From positions 926,485 through 965,246 of the forward strand of contig BFEA01000098.1 of assembly GCA_003427395.1 (NCBI GenBank): DNA of 38,762 nt. The letters are read 5' to 3'. Under the pieces are notes generated by a model, which saw only the letters and a program-made list of their open reading frames with translations, had not been told where the DNA came from and did no database searches. The number at the start of each line of letters is the position of its first letter. The first letter of the stretch is position 1. This document shows positions 29,870-38,762 of this stretch, piece by piece. A program made the position numbers and the translations under genes. The DNA comes from Chara braunii. Taxonomy: Eukaryota; Streptophyta; Charophyceae; Charales; Characeae.

Positions 29870-31085
29870 AGTTTTGCCCATTGAGAACGAATCTCTGTAT
29901 GTAACATTTGTACCATAATGATGTTTGTTAAATTTTGTTTCCTTAATATCCAGTCTGACTTTTTCTCTTTCATGAACGCACCATCTATGCCAAAGTGTCC
30001 ATAGCATCACTGTGTGTCCGGCCGTACATAGGTTGTGTTGAAATGATGAGAGTTGACTATCTGTAGGTTCCCGATGATCCAAGAGTAGACTTCTCAATCC
30101 CGCTGCCACTCCCTTCCTGTGAGTTTATTCCATATGCAGTCCCAATGTCTCCAGAAAAGGACAGCGCTAGGGCATTGCATAAAAATATGTTCTATTGTTT
30201 CACATATTTTTCGGCTGGGAAATGTTAACAAGCAAAATTTGCACCATGGGACAGCAAGGCCCCTTTGCTCTAATGACAAATGGTCAATGAGCCAGTCATT
30301 AGTGGGCAGACACCGGTGAGTTATCTGCCATTGTAAGGAGGCAAATTTTGTCGGGCCTTGTTTACAGTATTTAAAAAATTTAATCCTTTTGAGCAAATTG
30401 ATATCAATATTCAAATGACGCGCCCATCTTTCTTGTACTATTGCCAAGATATCTACTTTGGGTCTCAGCCTCCTATAAGTGGATTTGACCGACAGTGAGA
30501 GAAAAATGCGTGGTTTTCCTTTCTCATAGGTCTGCCAGATCCATTCCTCTGGGTCGAAAGGGAGGCCTGGGATGGAGAGATCAGCGTGGAAGGCCCTCCA
30601 TCCTTTGACTGAGGGAACATAAAGCACTCTGATCCGATATATTGTCAAGAAAGGGAAGAATAAAACCTTATCCTCCCGACCTTTAACCAGGAGGTGCTCA
30701 TTCGTAACCGATATCAGGCTCACAAAAACCCCATCCTCATCAACATGAACTGCCTGTCCAATACATTGTTGATTATCCTGCTGAAATCCTACCACCCAGT
30801 CCGCCTCCTCGAAATTTGGTCCTTTTCTTACGGGTCCTTACCCAAGCCAATGGAATAGCGAATATGATTTGTTCCAAGTTTGTGGATAATTGATGTGCAC
30901 ATTTAAGAATTGTTCTCATCTGCTCAGTTGTTTTCCAATCCTTTGTAGCGGTATCCCACAGGTCTTTTACCCTCAGAACTCCTCGTTTGACCCATAGGGT
31001 CCAAGGTGCCCAGGAACTATTTAGAATGCAGCCTTGGGAATCTGTTATCCATCTATTCCCGAAGAGAGCCTGGGAGCTGTCCAAT
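29870..31085 (-). pseudogene. Third LINE copy, minus strand, C-terminal half
   Basis: Two minus-strand frames (31330-30773, whose useful part starts near 31085, and 30795-30094) cover the post-RT region: ALFGNRWITDSQGCILNSSW, WVKRGVLRVKDLWD, then FDPEEWIWQTYEKGKPRIF and LQWQITHRCLPTNDWLIDHL. The zinc knuckle is CKFCLLTFPSRKICETIEHIF followed by MQCPSAVLFW. The order matches 9600-10520 of the first LINE. The copy is 5'-truncated: upstream it abuts plus-strand LINE sequence. It is better preserved than most copies here, with one frame change near 30780. Confidence 0.9.
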
Positions 31086-33540
31086 CCATTTAGGTTCCTC
31101 ACCCCCATCGCTACCAGCATAGAGGACATGTGCAGGTATGTCATGGAGTACTTCATGGACATAGTCTCCACCAGGAGGCCATATGATTCTGTGGATACAG
31201 ACCTCTCGATCCTCTCCAATTTTTGGGAAGCAGTGCACTCGTCGATCCCGCGGTCGGCAAGAGACCTCCTTGATTCACCCTTCTCCCCACAGGAGCTACA
31301 TGTGGCAGCTAAACGAATGGCTAGGGGCAATTGCCTTGGCCTGGACGGTTTACCTGTGGAAGGAATTCCTAATCGAAGTCGAGGCAGATCAAAATATGGT
31401 ACAAAGAAACCCCAAATTGAAATACGAACCGAAAAATCTCACAAGTCTTGCTCTTCGAGCCGTTCATTTCAAAAAATTGCTAGGTACAACAATTGATACA
31501 CTGTGCGGACCCTTAAGGGGAGCAGCCTAAAACCGTTCTGTTCCGACACTGAGTGAGGTCTCGAAAAATCAACACGATCTAGATTCCAATCTAATACTCT
31601 ATTGGTCGGACCGGACCGTGTTCGTATCTCAGTCAAGGAACTCATGAAAACGTGCAACAGCATTTTTGTGTGCATTAAGGATATGGCAGGGAGATACTTA
31701 TGGAAGCCCTCAGCCTCGGAGCTTCAGGACTACCTGGTCAAAGTGGCATGGGAAACAATATGCTTCCCAAGGGATCAATGAGGGAAGGTGATCCTTGACC
31801 CCTGCCAGCAAAACCTGGGGCTGTTGGCAAAATAGCCGGTGCAGGCTATGTGCACAGCAGAAGAAAAATTCAGGAAAATCCTGGCCAAACACATTCTCAT
31901 GAGGGAATAGGAGCTTCCCCACCCCTCACATGTCTGGCTATTTCTGAGACAATTCTACTGCAATAGGCAACCCAAATCCAGAATTTGGAAGAATGTCCTG
32001 CACACATGGAACAAACTGAGACGGGGCCTAATAATGGAACCTCAGTCTAAGATCCAGATTCTTTATCAGATACTTTTTGAAAATGAGTTTATTAAATCTG
32101 TCGATGGGTCTCTTCTCTTGGCTGATGGAAGCCCGGGTTCATTTGGTAGAGGCTGGGTAGAAAAGGGTGTCATCTAACCAAGAGACCTATGGGACAATCT
32201 GACAGGAGACTGGAGTACCATAGAGCAGCTAAGGAGAAAGCTCCCCATGCTGCATAACGTGTCCATGCACTTTCAAAAGATTAAGATGGATGTCCCTGCC
32301 CACTGGCCTCCCGCTCTCCAGCCTGATAAGGATTTCTCCCCTGGCTCCTGGCTAATGGACCAGTCAAACGCAGATCTTTGATGGAAGGTTTTGGGCCCGG
32401 ACCTCAGGCCCAGAGTCAAGGCCCAGACATGGCAGGTTGGGAGGAGGAGTAAAAAGAACACCCCCCTGAAGTACATCAAGGAGCTGCTCGTCCCATCCAC
32501 AACAGACTTTATGGAAGTAAGGGTACATAAATATATAGTAAAGAAAAAACAAGTCTGTTCCCTACTACCTCTGCAGGCTGACAGACTGCGGATTGAGCCC
32601 CTTCTCTACTGTCGGGAAGACTCCTAGACCTAGCCAACCCCACCCCTTTGTTAAATTATGAACCAAAGTACGGTGTGAGGATTCTGAGAGCCCGTAAGAA
32701 GAAGCAGCCCATTTCCACCTCTGTTTTTTTTTTTTTTTGACAGAAACGCCCCCTACAGTGTTAGTGGTGCTGATAAGAGCAGACACCACTACCACCCGGG
32801 AAACGGCTCCATCTATTGGTGGGGAGCATCACCTGCTGGAAAACGGGTCCAGCGTCCCATTTACATCAGATCAATCCTGCAGAGAGTTCCTGCCAGCATT
32901 GATTGCCCTGGGATTCAGGGGATTGACTGAGCAGGATTTTGGAGCTCATTTCCACCTCAATGAAGAGATCCGCAGAGTCCCAATACGCCAATCTCTTTAA
33001 TCTGTGGAAGGCTCTGAAGAAGGCACCTTCTCAGAAAACGGCCTCGGTCTTCTGGTTGCAGTCACTTCAAGTAACAGCCTCTCCAGTTTGGCTGCTATCG
33101 AAGGGCATGGAGATAAAGGAAACATGTAGTAGATGCGAATGGGCATGGGAGACCTTCCCCCACCTGTGGTGCTTCTGCCCAGAATCTTCTGATGTCTGGG
33201 AATGGTGGAAGGCGTCTGGAAGACCCTCGGTTTCTCCCTTGACCTATGGACAGAAAACTCATTGAAGTTCATTTTGAAGTTTGAACGGCAAATCTGCAGG
33301 GGGTGAGGCCCTCACCTCCAGAATCGATTACGTGGCCCTTCTCTGCAGGGGTATCGTTATTGAAACTATTTGGTGGAAACATGATGAGTTACTCTTCGAA
33401 GGGGAACGTCATCATCGGCTCTAACTGTTCAACAAGGTCCTGTCTGAGATACGGTTAACCATCCGCTCAGACTGGAGGTCGGAGGGACTGGTATGGTTCT
33501 CCAAGCCCTGGGCAAAAGATTAGAATTTGCTACGCAGCAC
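31085..33540 (+). pseudogene. Fourth LINE copy, plus strand, with large loss in RT
   Basis: It starts with a pre-RT block (CRYVMEYFMDIVSTRR ... SPFSPQELHVAAKRMARGN, CLGLDGLPVE), then loses the palm. From 31680 it resumes at KDMAGRYLWKPSASELQDYL, WETICFPRDQ-stop-GKVILDP, IWKNVLHTWNKLRRGLI and GWVEKGVI. A SINE-like insert splits it at 32724-32858. The zinc knuckle (32980-33260) reads CSRCEWAWETFPHLWCFC followed by PESSDVWEWW. Multiple stops are present. Sequence differs clearly from the copy facing it, so the two are separate insertions. Confidence 0.85.
32724..32858 (-). mobile_element. A-tailed SINE-like family, copy 3, inserted antisense in a LINE
   Basis: The minus-strand reading matches copy 2 (25918-26063) almost end to end, starting GGGACGCTGGACCCGTTTTC and ending in an A14 tail (T-run 32724-32737). 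The word CCCATTT occurs at both ends (32708-32714 and 32856-32862), possibly a decayed target duplication. It interrupts the fourth LINE between its RT-connection and zinc-knuckle parts. Confidence 0.9.
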
Positions 33541-34030
33541 GCATTATCTGGCTGGATTATCCGGGGGTGGCCATCAACAGATTCAAAGGGGGTATAGATA
33601 GGAAATTAAGGAGTTTAGAGGGGTGTTGCTCAATTCATTTTATCTCAATATCATACATGCGGCGCACTTTGTGCTTGAGCATGCCGCATGTGGGGCGCAT
33701 AGCCCACGCGCACCCATGCCCGCGCATGAAGTGCAGCGCATGGGGAGGAGCGGGGTGTGGTGGCACACCCCGCCCAAAAAAAAATAAATTGGGGACAGAA
33801 AACTGTGTTTGTGGATGTGTGTGTGTGTACTGTCTCGTATGTATGGTAGGGGTCTTACAGGTCGTGATGGTCCGCTACAGTCACGACGAGGGCTTGTAGT
33901 GCTCTCTCAAAGGCCTACTAGAAATAGGGAATGACAGAGCTGACACCCGGTTTTGCTGGAGTTTTTGCTAAAAAAAAAGAAAAAAAGAACGTTGGTGAGG
34001 TGGCTTGTGCAGACTGATAACGTATAACCC
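33541..34030. other. GC-rich GCGCATG words and a 9-bp hairpin; no gene
   Basis: From 33660 to 33745 GCGC/GCATG words recur. CGGGGTGTG (33751-33759) and CACACCCCG (33764-33772) form a perfect hairpin with a 4-nt loop, followed by an A-run (33775-33783). A short GT run is at 33806-33830. No coding domain is visible. Confidence 0.5.
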
Positions 34031-34466
34031 TCTAGAGCATGGAAAGATACACCGACTTTTTGTACGTGTTCTCAGCACCCATACTGTCATGACGAGCCAG
34101 GATGAGCAGACGCTGTGGGGCTGTTGCAACTCACCTGCCGTCATATAAGGGGCCTCGCTCCACCACTTTCCATAAGTGCAAAATGAGAACGGATGGAAAG
34201 ATACACCCCCCTAAGTTTCCTCCTTTGTGCATGTGGCGAGTGAAGCCCCAGGCTGTCGGATCTGTCAGAAGCTATTCACCAACAGACGGAATCCCGCCCT
34301 AATCGAGGCATACTACAGTAGCACTTTTTCGCCAACAGTCAGATTCATCCACTTCTGCCCCTAATTGAAGCCAGATGCATTATAGAAAGTGCTAGTGCAA
34401 GTTGGCCTCAGACCAACACATGAACAAAGGACAAAACATATGGCGGTGTATCTTTCCATGTTCTAG
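34031..34466. mobile_element. MITE candidate with ~18-bp terminal inverted repeats
   Basis: The left end reads GCATGGAAAGATACACCG (34037-34054). The right end is its reverse complement with one change (34444-34461). TCTAG flanks both ends (34031-34035 and 34462-34466), which could be a 5-bp target duplication or extended terminal repeats, since CTAG is palindromic. An extra internal copy, ATGGAAAGATACACC, is at 34193-34207. The 425-bp interior has no coding capacity, as expected for a non-autonomous DNA transposon. Confidence 0.7.
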
Positions 34467-34884
34467 GAGAAGATCCATTCTTATTTTCTACGTTTTGTGA
34501 GTATGGAGCTATGCCCTAAATGCTTCATTCCTGCTCACCTGTTGTCACCCTTTCGAAGAAAAGAACAAAAAAAGGAAAGATACCGTTAGTAGGGGAGTTT
34601 TGTCCTATTCAGAACGACAAGCTCGGTTTTTGTTCACAAGAAGACACAAAAAAAGCAAAAACACCCCATCCGGCACCGCGCGTGTCTGGGGGATGGTCGC
34701 AAGTACCCCAGTGCACCTCCCATGCGCCCCCAGTGTGCGCTGGCCGCATGGGAGCTGTGCGCACGGCGCGCCACAAGTATGCTCAATATTGTTTAGTTAC
34801 TTTATTATATTTTTTTGTCTTCATTTTGGTTGGGATATCAAAGATGACATCAAAGCCAAAAGTTGTTAGTACTCGCTGTCCGGA

Positions 34885-35250
34885 GATGGCAGCGCTCTGC
34901 ATCGGCAGCGAGGTGTGGGGTTCCGGGTGTGGGGAGGAACGATGTCTTCTTCGTCGATCCCTAGGGTCGGCCATCGCCCTCAGCTCCGACAAGGGGCTGC
35001 AACTCCCTGTGGAATACCTGGGAGCATGGCCATTCCGGTTCCTCCTACAACAGAATCTACACGATTCAAGGTACAAAACTCGTTGCAGTGTGAACAGGAC
35101 GAAGGGAGAGAGAGTCTAGTACGAGACAGTACGAGACAGCGGGCACATCCAACAGCGGCACCTCTGGAGGCAGTGGGTGGGCAGCCGGTGGTGGTGGGAC
35201 TGGTGTCGGGAGGAGCACGTGAGAACTACTGTTGACTATCTTGACGGGGA
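34885..35250 (+). repeat. Paralogous block, copy 1 (uninterrupted)
   Basis: Shares with 35515-36160: GCGCTCTG(C/T)(A/G)TCGGCAGC, TAGG(G/T)TCGGCCATC, CCCTGTGGAATA / CTCTGTGGAATA, GGGAGCA, the CGAAG-GGGAGAG-TCTAG series, CAGCGGCAC and GGAGGAGCA-type words. Its function is unknown; the Gly/Ser-rich frames it yields follow from GGT/GGC words. Confidence 0.8.
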
Positions 35251-35514
35251 GCGCGAAAGACCCAAAGCTCGATGGGCAGCGGCACCACCAATGGGAGTGG
35301 GAGTTCCTCTGGTGGTGGTGGGAGCGTCTCCGTTGGGATCAAGAGCGCTGAGCATTACCAAGACATTCTCTTGCACGAAATAGTTAGAGCGCATTAACCT
35401 AGCCATAGTAGCCACATTCTTAGCGACCAATGATATTTGCAAAATTTCGAAAGGAGCGCAGAGGAGGACAGCGCTCCATTGAAGCGCTGCGCTACCGATG
35501 ATATCGCCGTTCGA
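35251..35514. other. Spacer between paralogous blocks
   Basis: GGT-rich sequence near 35290-35330 echoes 35180-35215, then a mixed stretch. No gene seen. Confidence 0.35.
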
Positions 35515-36160
35515 AGACAGCGGCGCTCTGTGTCGGCAGCAAGGTGCGGGATTTGGGGTGTGGGGGCGGAGCTATGGAGTACTCGGTACTCTCTAGGTTC
35601 GGCCATCACCCTCATCCTCAACAAACGGCTGCTCCTCTCTGTGGAATATCAGGGAGCAAGATGGTTCCCGTCCCTACTACAACCTTTTTTTTTTTTTTTT
35701 TTTTTTAATACCTGGCCCGGTGCCCAAGGCTGATATTAACCTTCAACCTCCAGAATTCAAGTGTTATGTACTGCTGTATTATGCCCATTTATGGGTTAAA
35801 TACATTGCCTCAACAAACGGCTGCTCCTCTCTGTGGAATATCAGGGAGCAAGATGGTTCCCGTCCCTACTACAACCTTTTTTTTTTTCTTTTTTTTTTTT
35901 TTAATACCGGGCCCGGTGCCCAAGGCTGATATTAACCTTCGACCTCCAGAATTCAAGTGTTATGTACTGCTGTATTATGCCCATTTATGGGTTAAATACA
36001 TTGCACGAAGAAGGGGGAGAGGCTCTAGCCATTGGCGAATGGTGAGTCAGACAGCGGCACTTCCAGGAGCAGTGGGAGGGCAACTGGCAGCGGTGGGACT
36101 GTTGTTCTGAGGAGCATGTACGGAGTACTAGTGACCATCTCAACCGGGAGCGTGAAGACA
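35515..36160 (+). repeat. Paralogous block, copy 2, split by a duplicated poly-T unit
   Basis: Same block as 34885-35250, but after CTACTACAACC it contains poly-T plus extra sequence, twice, before resuming at ACGAAG (36005). The block therefore records a duplication, a retro-insertion and a second duplication. Confidence 0.8.
35619..36004. repeat. ~192-bp tandem duplication around poly-T
   Basis: Units 35619-35810 and 35811-36004 are nearly identical: CAACAAACGGCTGCTCCTC at each start, a T-run (35685-35706; 35877-35902 with one C), AATAC(C/-)GGGCCCGGTGCCC-type words, and TTATGGGTTAAATACATTGC at each end. Most length difference lies in the T-run. Confidence 0.95.
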
Positions 36161-36687
36161 CGACCTGTAGGGCGAAGGGCACGGGCTGTATGGTCACTAG
36201 GTGGAACCGCGTCACTATAAATGAAGACACTCATGCTTTAGTTACATTGACTACTCTTGTCTTGGCCTTTTATGTACCTCAAATTCGAAACTCCATTCCA
36301 TTTTCTTCACCATGATTTCGAGTTACTCTGGTCCTTGGTCTTATTCTCGGGTGTTTTCAGTCGTTTCCTGGTCTGCCTTCATACGTTTCAATTCCCAGTG
36401 AAATTCCGTTTGACATAGTAGTAGTACTTGGTTTGTAAAGCAATAACAGCGTATTTTTCAAGGTTTTAGGGTCTCCTCCCTCCTCTTAGTGGCAATAATG
36501 ACGTTGGGAATATCGGTGCCCTTGGTGTGCGAGGGTGGGAGTGTATTTCGTAGCTCGGGCTCTTTGCGGGTGGCGGAATTGGTAAGCCGGATCCAAGCCT
36601 GTTCTTATTTTGGATTTCAGCATGACTCTCCTTTGAGCTAGAAGTTGGAAGCGTGCTTACTACATTTCTTACATTTCGTACCTGACA
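36161..36687. other. No gene; TATA-like word and half-tRNA-like word
   Basis: CACTATAAATGAAG at 36213 resembles a TATA box. GGTGGCGGAATTGGTAAGCC at 36569 looks like a tRNA A box with D-arm, but no B box follows. Nothing else is recognised. Confidence 0.35.
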
Positions 36688-36757
36688 GGATTTTTAGGCC
36701 AGATCCCTGCTCCCCTCTATCTCTGGCTGTAGGAGCAGGGATCTGGCCTAAAAATCC
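36688..36757. repeat. Perfect 26-bp inverted repeat with 18-nt loop
   Basis: Arm 1 (36688-36713) begins GGATTTTTAGGCCAGATC and arm 2 (36732-36757) is its exact reverse complement. The loop is 36714-36731. It would form an uninterrupted 26-bp RNA or DNA hairpin. It is too short for a typical MITE unless this is the whole element. Confidence 0.98.
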
Positions 36758-37987
<1,230 letters not shown>

Positions 37988-38078
37988 CCCTACCACCCGC
38001 GCGGCAGGGGTCTGTGCCCACAGGCCCCAAACTGCTGACAGAGACCCTGCAGACCCACCCACCTCCTCGCAATTTAAA
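37988..38078 (+). repeat. Hairpin element, copy 1
   Basis: Begins CCCTACCACCCGCGCGGCA, then a 10-bp hairpin GGGGTCTGTG / CACAGGCCCC (38007-38016 with 38019-38028, one T-G pair, 2-nt loop). It ends ACCCACCCACCTCCTCGC, AATTTAAAG. Longer than the other copies owing to extra sequence after the hairpin. Confidence 0.85.
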
Positions 38079-38158
38079 GCGGATAACAACTCCCCACACT
38101 CTGCTTTACAAAAACACCAACTCCCACCATGATGCTGTTTTCACTAACCAGGGGATTA

Positions 38159-38225
38159 CCCTAACTCCCGCGCAGCAGGGGCTAAAAAGCCCCGCAAAAC
38201 CCACCCACCTCCTCGTGATTTAGGG
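38159..38225 (+). repeat. Hairpin element, copy 2
   Basis: CCCTAACTCCCGCGCAGCA, hairpin GGGGCT / AGCCCC (38178-38183 with 38188-38193), then ACCCACCCACCTCCTCGTG and ATTTAGGG. The ends CCCTA and TAGGG are complementary. Confidence 0.9.
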
Positions 38226-38399
38226 TAAGCCTCTCCCTCGATCTACATACACCCCCTACGGATGCTTCGCCTCCCTGCCTGACGAAGCCCCTGTGGAGCA
38301 CTGCTCACCACTTCTCCATAAGAATTCAGATGACAGCAAACAGCAGCCTATTAAGATGAAATGAATATCTGACCCAAATTCAACGTCTCAGCGGTAATA

Positions 38400-38464
38400 C
38401 CCTACCTCTCGCGCGGCAGGGGTCGAAGACCCCACAAACCCACCCGCCTCCTCGCGATTTAGGG
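38400..38464 (+). repeat. Hairpin element, copy 3
   Basis: CCCTACCTCTCGCGCGGCA, hairpin GGGGTC / GACCCC (38419-38424 with 38428-38433), then ACCCACCCGCCTCCTCGCG and ATTTAGGG. Same ends as copy 2. Confidence 0.9.
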
Positions 38465-38691
38465 AAAACCACTTCCACTAATCTACACCTTCTCACAAGG
38501 AAACCCCACTGCCCACCATAATGGCGTTTCTACAGAGCGGCACTCTCTATTTCATTCCATCGCATGCACAACGCTACACTAGAGTCGCAACTAATTACGA
38601 CAACTGCTACCCAAATGGCGAAAAAGAACTCAGATAACTAACACCAAACCAACAACAACAATCCAACACAAACAGTCCACTATGTACAACA

Positions 38692-38715
38692 CTCTCTCTC
38701 TCTCCCTCCCTCCCT

Positions 38716-38762
<47 letters not shown>
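38692..38762. repeat. (CT)n / (CCCT)n microsatellite at the window edge
   Basis: CT repeats with a CTCC-rich middle run to the last base. Confidence 0.97.

Noticed and set aside
30094-33260. Twin-priming inversion of a single LINE.
   Set aside because: Both arms contain their own zinc-knuckle end and differ in sequence, so they are two copies.
36569-36610. A tRNA-Leu-like A box and D-arm.
   Set aside because: No B box or T-arm downstream and no acceptor stem.
38000-38464. Regularly spaced hairpin copies suggested a CRISPR array.
   Set aside because: Only three copies, uneven spacing (about 171 and 241 bp), varying repeat length, and a eukaryotic context.

Overview
The window looks like a piece of a large, repeat-rich nuclear genome from the green (plant/streptophyte) lineage. 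Three things point that way. Two U6 snRNA-like sequences carry the plant-type 5' end (GTCC-TTCGGGG-CATCCG on the minus strand at 262-181) rather than the animal form. The LINE retrotransposons are plant-type L1 elements: APE-like endonuclease, reverse transcriptase, and a C-terminal zinc-knuckle of the zf-RVT kind. There is no bacterial-style gene packing. A charophyte-type alga with abundant microsatellites would fit, but I cannot fix the species. I found no convincing intact host gene. Nearly everything is transposon debris, short retroelements, satellites and structured repeats.

Layout. 1-4000: a (GA)n tract, a minus-strand U6 relic, a LINE RT fragment, a C-rich stretch with a 212-bp tandem duplication, and ORF1-like debris. 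4001-5120: 46-bp hairpin-bearing tandem repeats and a leader with two hairpins and a (GA)n tract. 5121-11285: the most complete LINE, with ORF1-like pieces, an A28 linker, endonuclease, RT, zinc-knuckle and A-rich tail; it is dead through stops, frameshifts and a motif A Asp-to-Asn change. 11287-13250: a second, 5'-truncated LINE. 13190-16750: short satellites, two tRNA-derived SINE heads, a 209-N gap and a 23-bp minisatellite. 16827-16939: a truncated U2 snRNA with an exact 26-bp internal duplication over the branch-point recognition sequence. 17370-22400: tandem duplications, a weak spliced-ORF candidate and microsatellites. 22700-26200: tRNA SINEs (one with a perfect 14-bp target duplication), a nested retro-insertion dated by a paralogous empty copy, a 190-bp inverted repeat, an A-tailed SINE-like family and a decayed hammerhead ribozyme. 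26200-29640: a second U6 relic, a ~160-bp tandem repeat with a (GT)n expansion, and small LINE/SINE pieces. 29870-33540: two LINE copies head to head, one carrying an antisense SINE insertion. 33640-36760: a MITE candidate, paralogous blocks with a duplicated poly-T unit, and a perfect 26-bp inverted repeat. 37491-38762: a 101-nt A tract, three copies of a ~65-90 bp hairpin element whose stem is kept by compensatory changes, and a terminal (CT)n tract.

The most unusual items are the hammerhead-like fold at 26101-26179, the covarying hairpin elements at 37988-38464, the 190-bp inverted repeat at 24976-25166, the perfect inverted repeat at 36688-36757 and the U2 relic with a doubled branch-point region. 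The elements interact as a nested history: LINE machinery is the likely source of the A-tailed SINEs and snRNA relics, which then inserted into and were duplicated with older LINE copies. All alignments here are by eye.
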